DNA of 64,000 nt, from contig RHKY01000011.1 in the NCBI GenBank assembly GCA_008363385.1, positions 1 to 64,000 on the forward strand, read 5' to 3'. Of this stretch, positions 7,726 to 16,264 are shown in pieces; position 1 is the stretch's first letter, and every line of letters begins with the position of its first letter. Below the pieces are notes generated by a model, which saw nothing but the letters and a program-made list of their open reading frames with translations, was not told the DNA's origin and did no database searches. Made by a program: the position numbers and the translations under genes. This stretch comes from Acidobacteriota bacterium. GTDB taxonomy: Bacteria; Acidobacteriota; Thermoanaerobaculia; UBA5066.

Positions 7726-7731
7726 ACAGCC

Positions 7732-9240
7732 CTAGACGGCGATGCGCTTCCGATAGAGGGTCCGGCGGTTGATCCCCAGGATCCGAGCGGCCCTCGCCTT
7801 GTTGCCTCCGACCGACGACAGGACCCGCTCGATGTGCCGCCGCTCCAGCGTGTCGAGGTCCAGGGAGTCCCCCGAGTCCGCTCCCCGCGTGATGGGGACG
7901 GCCGACCCGAGCTGGAACTGGAGGTCAGCCGCCTCGATCACGTCGCCCGGGACGAGGGCGGCAGCCCCTTCCAGGAGGTTCTCCAGCTCGCGGACGTTCC
8001 CGGGGAAGGGGTAGCGCAGGAGCGCCGCGACCGCGTCGCGGGAGAGGACGGGGGGCTTCCGCCCCTCGCGGCCGGCGACCCGCGCCAGGAAGTGCGCCGC
8101 CAGGCGCGGGATGTCCTCCCGGCGGTCCCGCAACGGGGGCAGCGCGAGCTCGACGACGCGAAGCCGGTAGTAGAGGTCCTCCCGGAAACGGCGCTTCCTC
8201 GTCTCCTCCATCAGGTCGGCGTGAGTGGCGGCAACGATCCGAACGTCCACGCCGATCGGGGCCCGGCCGCCCACCCGCTCGATCTCGCGCTCCTGGAGCG
8301 CCCGGAGGAGCTTGGCCTGGATCGCCAGCGGGGCGTCGGCGATCTCGTCGAGGAAGAGCGTCCCGCCGCTGGCCAGCTCGAACTTCCCGACGCGGGCCTC
8401 GACGCCGGTCGCCACGCCCCGCTCGATGCCGAAGAGCTCGCTCTCCAGGAGCGTCTCCGGGACGGCGGCGCAGTTCAGGGCGATGAACGGCCCGTCCTTC
8501 CGCGGCGAGCCGAGGTGGAGGAGCCGCGCCACGAGCTCCTTGCCCGTCCCGCTGTCGCCGCGGATCAGGACGCTCGCCCTCGAGGCGGCGGCCCGGGAGA
8601 CCAGCTCCTTGACCCGGCGCATCGGCGGCGAGTCCCCGATCAGGATCGTGTCGACCCCGCTCGCCCCCTTCAGGGCCCGGTTCTCCTCGCGCAGGCGGTC
8701 GACGTCCGCGGTCAGGGCCTTGACGAGGCGCGACCCCTCCAGGGCCGGGGAGACGAGCGCAGCCAGGGACCCGAGGAACCTCCGGTCCTCCTCGTCGAAG
8801 TCGACGGCTCGCCCGCCCCGGGCCTCCCGGTCCAGGACGACGAGGATCCCGAGGACCTCGCCCCGGGCCGTGGAGAGCGCGACACCGGCCGCGCTCCGCG
8901 CCCGCTCCCCCAGGACCGTCAGGTCCGTCCGCGAGAGCGGCCCGCTGGCCCGGCAGGTGTCCAGGACGAACGGGTCCGAGGCCAGGGTCACCGGGTCGAG
9001 CCCCGCCGGGAGGCCGACGGTCGCCAGGGCTCCGCGGTCCGAGGCCCCCGCGAAGGTCGCGGCCACCCCGCGGGCCGCGTCCAGGACGGCCACGGCGCGG
9101 GCGACGACCTCCTCCAGCAGGAGCCCCTCCTCGCGGGCCGCCGGGAGCGAGCGGCTGACGTCGTAGAGGGTCTCCAGCCGGAGGACCTTCTTCTTGAGGT
9201 CGAAGACCTCCCGGGTCGGCGAGGTCCTAGCGTCCGCCAT
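7732..9240 (-). CDS. Sigma-54-dependent activator (GAF-AAA+-Fis HTH)
   Basis: 502 residues: GAF sensor (about 20-175), short coiled coil, AAA+ domain (about 205-430) and C-terminal Fis-type helix-turn-helix (VGGNKARAARILGINRRTLYRK split across the last 30 residues). Walker A GDSGTGKE is at 228-235, Walker B GGTLFLDEI at 292-300, and FREDLYYRL supplies arginine fingers. The sigma-54 contact loop, normally GAFTGA, is GVATGV at 275-280. There is no receiver domain, so control is likely by a ligand on GAF or by a partner protein. It overlaps the TPR gene by 14 bp. The palindromes just past its stop are its likely binding sites. Confidence 0.92.
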   Translation of the reverse strand: MADARTSPTREVFDLKKKVLRLETLYDVSRSLPAAREEGLLLEEVVARAVAVLDAARGVAATFAGASDRGALATVGLPAGLDPVTLASDPFVLDTCRASGPLSRTDLTVLGERARSAAGVALSTARGEVLGILVVLDREARGGRAVDFDEEDRRFLGSLAALVSPALEGSRLVKALTADVDRLREENRALKGASGVDTILIGDSPPMRRVKELVSRAAASRASVLIRGDSGTGKELVARLLHLGSPRKDGPFIALNCAAVPETLLESELFGIERGVATGVEARVGKFELASGGTLFLDEIADAPLAIQAKLLRALQEREIERVGGRAPIGVDVRIVAATHADLMEETRKRRFREDLYYRLRVVELALPPLRDRREDIPRLAAHFLARVAGREGRKPPVLSRDAVAALLRYPFPGNVRELENLLEGAAALVPGDVIEAADLQFQLGSAVPITRGADSGDSLDLDTLERRHIERVLSSVGGNKARAARILGINRRTLYRKRIAV

Positions 9241-10672
9241 GCGGGGAGCTGCCGGGCGCTCCCAGCGCGGCCGCTTTCCCCTCGCCCTTCACCGCCGCGA
9301 GGGTCTCGACCGCCGGGGCGAAGCGAGGGTTGACGGCCAGGACGCCCTTGACGACGTCGGCCGCCTCGCCGACGCGGCCGTTCTCGGCCAGGAGCTGCGC
9401 CGAGAGGACCCAGACGACGGGGCGGTAGGGGAAGTAGTCCCAGCCGCCGCCGGCGCTCGCTCCCACAGGCGGCAGGTGTCCTTCTGCCACCAGGCGGGAG
9501 AGGTCGCCCGGACGTCCCCGAGCGGCGTCCCGGAGCGCGGCCACCAGCTCGCCCGTGCTCCGTCCGTCCTTCTTGAGAGCCGGAGCGGCGGCCTCCATCT
9601 CGAGGACGCGGCGGACGGGGTCCTCGGCCTCGTCGAGCCGCTTCAGCCAGATCAGGCTGACCGCCCGGATGGCCTCCACGCGCCGCGCGAAGCCGTTCAC
9701 CTTCCGCTCCGGGGACGGGACCGCCTCCGGCTCGAGCTCGGCCCGCATCGCGTCGAACTTCGCCTCGGCGGCGGGCCACTCGCCGGCAAGGGCGAGGGAG
9801 GCCGCCTCGGCCAGGACGAACCCCTGCGCGTCCTTGTCCACGGCCTGCTCGGCGGTCCTGGCGTAGAACCCGGCGGCCTCTCTCCACTGGCCCCGGGCCG
9901 CGTGGACCGTGCCCAGGTGCCCCAGGGAGGCCCAGAAGTCCGGCTTGACCTCCAGGGCCTTCCTCAGAGAGGCCTCCGCCTCCTCGTAGCGCCCCGTGTT
10001 GGCGTACAGCTCGCCCAGCGAGTCGTACGGGTTGGCCTGGTCGGGCGCGAGGAAGCGGTAGCGCTTGAGGTAGTCCTCGGCCCGCGCCCACTCCTTGCGC
10101 TCCATGGAGTAGTAGCCGAGCTGGTTGTAGGCGACGGCGTAGTTCGGGTTCCGCTCGAGGAGGAGCTCGTACTCCCGGATCGCCTCGTCGGCCTTCCCCT
10201 GGCGGAGGAGGTAGTTGGCCCGCATCTCGTACCCCTCCGGGTCGTCGGGGTACTCCCGGCGGTACCGGTCCACGAGCTCCTGGGCCTTGTTCGGCTCCTT
10301 CTCGGTCAGTGCGGCGTAGGCGATGTCGTAGAGGAGCTGCTCGCGGGCCGTCACCGCGTCGCGCCGGCTGCCGACGCAGGAGAGGAGCATCTTCGCCCGC
10401 TCGGGGTCCTTCCCGGCCACCGACCGGGCCAGCCGGACCGTCGCCATGAGGAACTCCGGGTCGTGGGCGAGGGCCTCTCCGTAGTCGGCCATCGCCTCGC
10501 GGTGGTACATCCGCCGCTCGTTCTCGCGCCCCCGGAGGTAGACCTCGTAGGCCTCCTCCGAGGTGGTCGTGACCTCGTGCCGGCCGGTCACGAGGAGGGC
10601 CGCGGCCGTTCCGGCCACCGCCACGACGACCGCCGCGGGAACCAGGACCTTCCAGAGCCTCGGTCGGGTCAT
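9227..10672 (-). CDS. Membrane-anchored TPR-repeat protein
   Basis: 481 residues. A single N-terminal hydrophobic span (about 8-29) has no obvious cleavage site and should act as an anchor. Most of the rest is TPR: degenerate pairs from about residue 40, then clear repeats such as NPNYAVAYNQLGYYSMERK and YDSLGELYANTGRYEEAEASLRKA. TPRs mediate protein contacts; no enzymatic motif is seen. The ribosome site GAGGAAGAG precedes ATG 10672. It lies 48 bp after the PDZ-SpoIIE gene and overlaps the sigma-54 activator gene, so it could couple the membrane phosphatase to the activator. Confidence 0.85.
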   Translation of the reverse strand: MTRPRLWKVLVPAAVVVAVAGTAAALLVTGRHEVTTTSEEAYEVYLRGRENERRMYHREAMADYGEALAHDPEFLMATVRLARSVAGKDPERAKMLLSCVGSRRDAVTAREQLLYDIAYAALTEKEPNKAQELVDRYRREYPDDPEGYEMRANYLLRQGKADEAIREYELLLERNPNYAVAYNQLGYYSMERKEWARAEDYLKRYRFLAPDQANPYDSLGELYANTGRYEEAEASLRKALEVKPDFWASLGHLGTVHAARGQWREAAGFYARTAEQAVDKDAQGFVLAEAASLALAGEWPAAEAKFDAMRAELEPEAVPSPERKVNGFARRVEAIRAVSLIWLKRLDEAEDPVRRVLEMEAAAPALKKDGRSTGELVAALRDAARGRPGDLSRLVAEGHLPPVGASAGGGWDYFPYRPVVWVLSAQLLAENGRVGEAADVVKGVLAVNPRFAPAVETLAAVKGEGKAAALGAPGSSPHGGR

Positions 10673-10720
10673 CTCTTCCTCGCGGATCCCCAGCCCCGTG
10701 GCCGGGGACCCTCTTCCCTG

Positions 10721-13312
10721 CTATACGACGCCCGTCCCCTGGGGTTTCGTCCCGGTGACCCGGAGGAGGACGAACGTCTGGTCGTCGTACTGCTCGGCGC
10801 CGTAGGTGTACTGCCGGACGTCCTCCAGCAGCTCCTCGGCCAGCTCCGGCAGGGGCCGGCCCCCGTGGCGGACGAAGGAGGCCTTCAGCCTCTCGTCCCC
10901 GTAGGGCGACATCTGGGGCGACATCGCCTCGTTCAGGCCGTCCGTGTAGAAGAGGAGGAGGTCTCCGCGGCGCAAGTAGAGCGTACGCGCGTCGTACGTC
11001 GTCTCGCGGAAGGCGCCCAGGGGGAGCCGGCTCCCGGGGACGGGGATCTCGACCGCCTCGCCCGCCCCCTCCCGGAGGAGGAGCGGCGCCGGCTGCCCCG
11101 CCAGGGCGTACTGGATCGTCAGGGCGTCGGGGTCGATCAGGAAGTACGACAGCGAGACGAACATCCGTCGCTTGATGGCGTAGATCCGGCGGTTCGCGTC
11201 GCGGAAGATGACCGCCGGGTCGGCGTCGGCGATCGCCCGGGCGTAGATGATCTCGCGGGCGGCGACCATCAAGAGCGAGGCCGGCACCGACTTCCCCGAG
11301 ACGTCCCCGACGACGAGCCCGAGGCGCCCCGTCGGGTCGGCGTCGACGTCGATGAAGTCGTAGAAGTCCCCGCCCACCTCGCGGGCGGGGCGGCTCATCC
11401 CGAAGAGCTCGATCCCCGGCAGCCGCGGCAGCTCGCGGGGGAAGAGGCTCATCTGGATGTCGCGGGCGATCTCCAGGTCGCGCTCCACCTCGGCGCGGCG
11501 CGTCAGCTGCTCGTGGAGGGCCGCCGCCTCGAGCCCGAGGGCCCCCTGGTTGGCCATCGTCACCAGGTGGTCGAGGTCCTCCCGGCCGAACTCCTCCTCG
11601 GACTTCTTCGGCCCCACCGCCATCAGGCCGAGGAGCCGCCCGCGCGTGGCGATCGGGACCAGGACCTTGGTCTCCCGCAGGGTCGGCAGCTCCAGGAACC
11701 GCCGCGACGCCTCGTCCAGGGCCCACGGGTCGATCTCGGCGAGGCGGACGGGGACCCCGCGCTCCACGACCAGCCGCGCCAGCGCGCTCCCGAGGGGGAG
11801 CGCCGGCGCGATGGCCACGGCGTCGGCCCCGGGGCGGGCGAGCGCCCCGTCCTCGGGCCGCGGCAGGAGGAGCTCGAGCCGCTCCAGCTTCAGGAGCTCG
11901 GCCGTCCGGGTGGTCAGGAGGTCGTGCAGCTTGTCGCGCTCCAGCTGCGAGACGACGGCGCGGCTCATCTCGAGGAGCGCCTGCTGGAAGTCGGTCCGGT
12001 CGCGGAAGAAGATCCGGTCCACGAAGGCCTGCAGCCGCCGCCGCAGCGGGTCGACGATCAGGACGACGACGAGGCCGAACGTGAAGGCGAAGAGGGGCGA
12101 GGAGAAGAACGTCGACTCGGCCGCGAGCCGGCTCCCCGCCACGACCGCCAGCGCGTAGAAGCCGGTCACCATCGCCGTCAGGACGCCGTAGACGAGCGAC
12201 TTGCGGACGATGACCCGGACGTCGAAGAGCCGGAAGCGGACGATGGCGTACCCGAACGTCAGCGGGACGAGGGCCATCGGGACGAGCCCCCAGGCCATGT
12301 ACCGCTCCGTCCGGAAGATCGACGGGAACGAGACGGCGAAGACGACGAACGGGAGCGTCCCCCCCAGCGTCCCGAGGAAGAGGACGAGGATCTGCCGCCG
12401 CTGCGCCTTCTCTCGGGCCGTCCACCAGGAGTGGAAGAGCGCCAGGAGGCCCAGGACGAGGTAGTCCGCGAGCAGGATCCAGTTCAGGACCGGAGCGCCG
12501 TAGACGAGCCTCACCGGCCTCCCCAGGCGCGTCAGGGCCGCCATCTGGAGGAGGTAGACGGCCGGCGGGAGCGTGTAGAGGACCGTGAAGAGGAGGGGCG
12601 AGCCGTTCAGGAAGCGCTGCAGGGCCGAGAGCGCCCGCGGCGGCGGCGGCTCCCCCGGCCGCTCGTCGGCGAAGCGGAAGACCTTCCGCGACGGGAAGAC
12701 GAGGAAGAAGTGGAGGAAGACCGCCGGCAGGAGGAAGAGCGCCAGCGTCCCGGCCATCTGGACGAAGTAGTCGACCCAGTAGTACGACAGCGGCCGGAAC
12801 CGGCAGACGAAGAAGAGCATGAAGAGGACCGACAGCAGGTAGAAGACCGCCGCCGCAGGGTCCTCGGGCCGGTTGACGAAGACGAAGACCCCGAGCGCGA
12901 AGAAGGCCGCGCCGAGGAGCGCGAAGTAGAAGTAGCCGAACGACGCTGCCCGGTGGGGCGAGAGGACCACCTCTACCTCGAAGACCTGGCTCGCGCGCCG
13001 GACCAGGTACGGGACGTTCTCGCCGACCGCGTGCCGCCTCAGCTCGGGCGGCGCGTCGGTGGGGGCGTTGAGCATCCGGTTCCCGATCCCCAGGACGACG
13101 TCCCCGGGCCGGATCCCCGCCTTCTCGGCCGGGCCCTCGGGGACGAGGTCCCTGACCACGATCCCCCCGCGGCCGTACGGCTCCGGGACGACCCCGTCGT
13201 AGGGGCGCGGGAGGAGCATGTCGACGACCGACATCCCCGCCAGCAGGCACGCGGCCACGCCGAGCCAGACGACCGCCCTGCGGAGCGCGGCCGGGGAGAG
13301 GTCCCGGGTCAC
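10721..13312 (-). CDS. PDZ-membrane-GAF-SpoIIE sensor phosphatase
   Basis: 863 residues. N-terminal hydrophobic span (13-28), a PDZ domain (about 45-115, with IRPGDVVLGIGN), a polytopic membrane region (about 125-415, 8-9 spans), a coiled/GAF region (about 450-615) and a PPM/SpoIIE phosphatase (about 640-855) with GGDFYDFIDV, VGDVSGKSVPASLL, LAGQPAPLLL, FYTDGLNEAMS and YDDQT intact. This looks like a receptor phosphatase that reads an envelope signal and dephosphorylates a STAS protein in the cytosol. It starts with GTG 13312 and is divergent from tmk. The only STAS gene in the window is at 6426, so crosstalk with it is plausible. Confidence 0.9.
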   Translation of the reverse strand: MTRDLSPAALRRAVVWLGVAACLLAGMSVVDMLLPRPYDGVVPEPYGRGGIVVRDLVPEGPAEKAGIRPGDVVLGIGNRMLNAPTDAPPELRRHAVGENVPYLVRRASQVFEVEVVLSPHRAASFGYFYFALLGAAFFALGVFVFVNRPEDPAAAVFYLLSVLFMLFFVCRFRPLSYYWVDYFVQMAGTLALFLLPAVFLHFFLVFPSRKVFRFADERPGEPPPPRALSALQRFLNGSPLLFTVLYTLPPAVYLLQMAALTRLGRPVRLVYGAPVLNWILLADYLVLGLLALFHSWWTAREKAQRRQILVLFLGTLGGTLPFVVFAVSFPSIFRTERYMAWGLVPMALVPLTFGYAIVRFRLFDVRVIVRKSLVYGVLTAMVTGFYALAVVAGSRLAAESTFFSSPLFAFTFGLVVVLIVDPLRRRLQAFVDRIFFRDRTDFQQALLEMSRAVVSQLERDKLHDLLTTRTAELLKLERLELLLPRPEDGALARPGADAVAIAPALPLGSALARLVVERGVPVRLAEIDPWALDEASRRFLELPTLRETKVLVPIATRGRLLGLMAVGPKKSEEEFGREDLDHLVTMANQGALGLEAAALHEQLTRRAEVERDLEIARDIQMSLFPRELPRLPGIELFGMSRPAREVGGDFYDFIDVDADPTGRLGLVVGDVSGKSVPASLLMVAAREIIYARAIADADPAVIFRDANRRIYAIKRRMFVSLSYFLIDPDALTIQYALAGQPAPLLLREGAGEAVEIPVPGSRLPLGAFRETTYDARTLYLRRGDLLLFYTDGLNEAMSPQMSPYGDERLKASFVRHGGRPLPELAEELLEDVRQYTYGAEQYDDQTFVLLRVTGTKPQGTGVV

Positions 13313-13399
13313 GGTCGGCTTCCGTCCATCGTCGGTTTCGGCACGTTGCGGCGGGCCGCTGGCGAGTATACGAACCGCGTGCCAGATCGTTCCGCGTGC

Positions 13400-13405
13400 G
13401 AGAAT
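13400..13405 (+). promoter_or_regulatory. GAGAAT -10-like box 8 nt from the tmk GTG
   Basis: Fits a leaderless start at GTG 13414 and argues against the upstream in-frame GTG 13396. No -35 match is evident. Confidence 0.25.
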
Positions 13406-13413
13406 CCCCCGCC

Positions 13414-14088
13414 GTGACCGCTCCGAGGCGGCCCCGCCGGAAGGGGCTCTTCATCACGTTCGAGGGGATCGAGGGGTGCGGGAAGACGACGCAGCTCGTC
13501 CAGGCGGCCGAGGTGCTCAGGAAGCGGGGCTTCTCGGTCGTCACGACCCGCGAGCCGGGGGGGACGCCGATCGGGGCCCACCTGCGGAGGCTCCTCCTCG
13601 AGCAGCCCGAGCCGATCGACCCGAAGGCCGAGCTCCTCCTGATGTTCGCCGACCGGCGCCAGCACCTCTCCGAGGTGATCCTCCCGGTCCTGGAGCGGGG
13701 GGGCGTCGTCCTCTGCGACCGGTACACCGACGCCTCCCGCGCCTACCAGGGAGCCGGGCGGGGCCTGGGCGAGCAGCTCGTCGACCTCCTCCACCAGCGG
13801 TTCTGCGGCGTCGCCCCCGACCGGACCTACCTCCTCGACCTCCCGGTCGAGATCGCCCAGGCCCGCGTCCTGGCCCGCCAGGGGGGGCAACGGGACCGGA
13901 TCGAGCGGGAGGGCGACGACTTCCACGAGACCGTCCGCGAGGCCTACCGCCGCGCGGCCCGGCGCGACCCGAAGCGGATCCGGCTCCTCGACGCCGCCCG
14001 GACCCCCGACGAGGTCTTCCGCGACCTCTTCGAGGACCTCGAGCCGCTCCTGGACCGGTTCCAGAAGCGGAACCCCGCCTTCGAGTGA
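13414..14088 (+). CDS. tmk: Thymidylate kinase
   Basis: Phosphorylates dTMP to dTDP in dTTP synthesis. The P-loop GIEGCGKTT is near residues 18-26, the DR(Y) motif is CDRYTDAS, and TREPGGTPIG plus YQGAGRGL are the expected substrate-site motifs. 224 residues from GTG 13414; the in-frame GTG 13396 would add six residues, and neither has a Shine-Dalgarno. The stop overlaps the start of holB (GTGA), a common tmk-holB arrangement. Confidence 0.93.
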   Translation: MTAPRRPRRKGLFITFEGIEGCGKTTQLVQAAEVLRKRGFSVVTTREPGGTPIGAHLRRLLLEQPEPIDPKAELLLMFADRRQHLSEVILPVLERGGVVLCDRYTDASRAYQGAGRGLGEQLVDLLHQRFCGVAPDRTYLLDLPVEIAQARVLARQGGQRDRIEREGDDFHETVREAYRRAARRDPKRIRLLDAARTPDEVFRDLFEDLEPLLDRFQKRNPAFE

Positions 14089-15110
14089 CGCGCGACGTCC
14101 CCGTCCTCCTCCTCGCCGGGCCCGGCAGCCGCCGGCTCGAGCGGGCCGCGCTCGCCCACGCGGCGCGCCTCCTCTGCCGGAAGGCCGGTCTCGCGGGCCA
14201 CCCGGGCCCGGAGGCCGAGGCCGCCTGCCCCGACTGCCGGAGGACGGCCCGCCGCGAGCACCCGGACCTCTCGATCGCCGCCCCCGAGAGCCGCCGCCGG
14301 TCGAACGTCCCGGCGTTCGAGGAGTCCTCGGGGAGCCGCGAGACGACGATCCCGACCGCCCTCGTCCGGGCGATCGCCGCCGACGCCGCGCGCCTTCCGT
14401 ACGAGGGGGCGCGGCGCGTCGTCGTCCTCCTCGACGTCGACCGGACGGAGGCCGCCGCGTTCAGCGCGCTCCTGAAGACGCTGGAGGAGCCCCCCGAGCG
14501 GACGCGCTTCGTCCTGACCGCGACCCGGGCGCGGCGCCTCCCGACGACGATCCTCTCGCGCGTCGTCCTCACGACCCTCGCCGGGACGCCGCGCGCCGAG
14601 ACGGCCCGCCTCCTGGCCTCCCGCGGGATGCCCGCCGAGGAGGCCGACGCGAGGACCGCCTTCGTCCCCGACGACGCCGACGAGGCTGCCGCGCTCGACC
14701 TCGCCGGGGCCCGCCAGGAGCGCGACGGCCTCCTCGAGGCGCTCTCGGGGACGCTCCTGACGGGCTCGGCCGGCTGGGCGGTGACGCTGGCCGCGCGCCT
14801 CTCGGGCGACGACCCGGCGGAGGCCGCGCGCCGCCTCGGACTCCTCGCTCTCCTCCTGCGCGACGCCGCGGCCGCCTCCGTCGACCCGGCCGGCCGCCAC
14901 GTCGTCCACCGCGAGCGCTACCGCGACCTCGCGCGCCTCGGCGAGGCGGGCGGCCCGGCGCTCCTCGACGCGGCCCGGCAGGCCCTCGACCTCGCCGGCG
15001 CGCTCTCCGACTCGCGCCGACAGCCCCGCCTGGCGGCCGAGGCGTTCGCGCTCTCGCTCCTGCCGGAGGCGCACGTCGCGGCCCGGGGGAGCGGGCCGGC
15101 AGAGGGCTAG
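14085..15110 (+). CDS. holB: DNA polymerase III delta' subunit-like clamp-loader protein
   Basis: 341 residues from GTG 14085, which overlaps the tmk stop. Family signs are the clamp-loader segment ALLKTLEEPPERTRFVL followed by ILSRV, and a Zn-module region with three cysteines (LLCRK...AACPDC). The usual fourth Zn ligand is missing (CRRT where CxxC is expected), and a P-loop is absent (GPGSRRLERAA). Loss of ATP binding is normal for delta'. The Ala/Arg-rich C-terminal third fits the collar domain. It is translationally coupled to tmk. Its stop shares CTAG with the convergent glycosyltransferase gene. Confidence 0.82.
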   Translation: MTRDVPVLLLAGPGSRRLERAALAHAARLLCRKAGLAGHPGPEAEAACPDCRRTARREHPDLSIAAPESRRRSNVPAFEESSGSRETTIPTALVRAIAADAARLPYEGARRVVVLLDVDRTEAAAFSALLKTLEEPPERTRFVLTATRARRLPTTILSRVVLTTLAGTPRAETARLLASRGMPAEEADARTAFVPDDADEAAALDLAGARQERDGLLEALSGTLLTGSAGWAVTLAARLSGDDPAEAARRLGLLALLLRDAAAASVDPAGRHVVHRERYRDLARLGEAGGPALLDAARQALDLAGALSDSRRQPRLAAEAFALSLLPEAHVAARGSGPAEG

Positions 15111-16264
15111 CGGCGGCCCTTCCTCCGATCGAGCGCGGCCTTCAGCTTCCACCACGGGGTGAAGAGCCTCCAGGCCAGCGAGTTCGTCATCTGGTGGACG
15201 ACGCGCTCCAGCCGGTCCCGCTCCGCGACGAGGTCGGCCGATTTCGACGCGTGGTCGCGGACCTCCGCCGCGAGGGCGTCCCGCTGGGCGGCGAGGGCGG
15301 CGGCCTCCGCGCGGGCGGTCGCCAGCTGCGCGGCCCGCTCGTGAAGAGCCGCGACGACCTCGTCCAGCCGCCGCGAGAGCTCCCCCGCCGCCCGCCGCGC
15401 CTCGTGCAGCTGGATCTCGCTCCGCTCGAGGGCGAGCCGCTGGTCACGCTCGCGTACCGAGAGGGCTTCGAGCTCCGAGTGGAATCCGTCGACGAGCGCC
15501 ATCTCGGCCTCGGGAGTGTGGAGTCGCCAGTGCTTGCGGTAGACCGCAGAGCGCGCTCGCTGGGCCTCCGCTCCACCCCAGGGAGTCGCGGTCGTCGCGT
15601 TCGACCCGTCGTCGCGGATCCGGTAGAGGGCGGTGACCCCGGCGACGCGCACCAGGGGCGTCCGCTGCGACAGGCGAACGAGGAACTCCCAGTCCTCGAA
15701 GAGGTCGAAGGCCTCGTCGAACCGGCCGCACTCCTCCCAGAGGACCCTCTCGTGCATCAGGCAGACGAGCGGGATGGAGTTCGTGAAGGGGAGCCGGCCC
15801 GGGACCGGCTCGCCGGCCGGGAGCGGCTGGCGCTCCACGTCGACGTAGCGTCCGTCCGGGCCGAGAGTCTGGCGGACGACCGCGCAGTCGCTGAAGGCGG
15901 CGCGGATCTCCCGAGGTCCTTCCAGCGCCGCCGCGAGCGCGGCGAGGTGGCCGGGGAGGTGGAGGTCGTCGTCGTCCAGGTAGGCGAGGAAGCGCCCCGA
16001 GGCCACGGAGGCTCCCGCGTTGAGCGCCCGAGACCGCCCGTGCGGGGGCCCCGGCTCGACGACGCGAAGCCCGCGTCCCGGCGGGCACGACAGGACCGAC
16101 GGCTCGACCGGCGCGTCGGAGTCGTTGACGAGGACGACCTCGAAGTCCTGCAGCTCCTGTCCCCGGAGGCTCTCGAGCGCCTCGGCGAGGAGCGCGGGGC
16201 GGTCCTTCGTCCGGACGAGGACCGAGACCTTCGGCGCGGGCCCGCCGGTCTGCGGCTCAGCCAT
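15107..16264 (-). CDS. Family 2 glycosyltransferase with C-terminal coiled coil
   Basis: 385 residues. A GT-A nucleotide-sugar domain occupies about 1-250: VSVLVRTKDRP, VVLVNDSD, and LAYLDDDDLHLPGH carrying the metal-binding acidic cluster, with an acceptor-side FEDWEFLVRL. A long coiled coil follows (about 255-350), then an aromatic/basic tail NSLAWRLFTPWWKLK, likely membrane-associating. Its ATG overlaps the previous gene's stop by 8 bp. It is part of a surface-glycan gene block. Confidence 0.87.
   Translation of the reverse strand: MAEPQTGGPAPKVSVLVRTKDRPALLAEALESLRGQELQDFEVVLVNDSDAPVEPSVLSCPPGRGLRVVEPGPPHGRSRALNAGASVASGRFLAYLDDDDLHLPGHLAALAAALEGPREIRAAFSDCAVVRQTLGPDGRYVDVERQPLPAGEPVPGRLPFTNSIPLVCLMHERVLWEECGRFDEAFDLFEDWEFLVRLSQRTPLVRVAGVTALYRIRDDGSNATTATPWGGAEAQRARSAVYRKHWRLHTPEAEMALVDGFHSELEALSVRERDQRLALERSEIQLHEARRAAGELSRRLDEVVAALHERAAQLATARAEAAALAAQRDALAAEVRDHASKSADLVAERDRLERVVHQMTNSLAWRLFTPWWKLKAALDRRKGRR

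Noticed and set aside
13363-13384. TGGCACG on the minus strand upstream of the PDZ-SpoIIE gene, as a second sigma-54 promoter
   Set aside because: The -24 element is perfect but the -12 element reads TCGT, losing the required GC at the right spacing. A TATACT in the same place is more likely a sigma-70-type -10.
13396-13398. GTG 13396 as the tmk start
   Set aside because: It lies upstream of the GAGAAT box and has no ribosome site; GTG 13414 fits better, though this is not certain.
9194-13417. 1407-codon plus-strand open frame
   Set aside because: Antisense to the intact TPR and PDZ-SpoIIE genes; the Arg/Glu/Asp/Pro-rich translation is the usual mirror of a high-GC gene and has no domains.
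8988-13727. 1579-codon minus-strand open frame
   Set aside because: Runs in another frame through the SpoIIE, TPR and activator genes; composition is Arg/Gly/Pro repeats without motifs.
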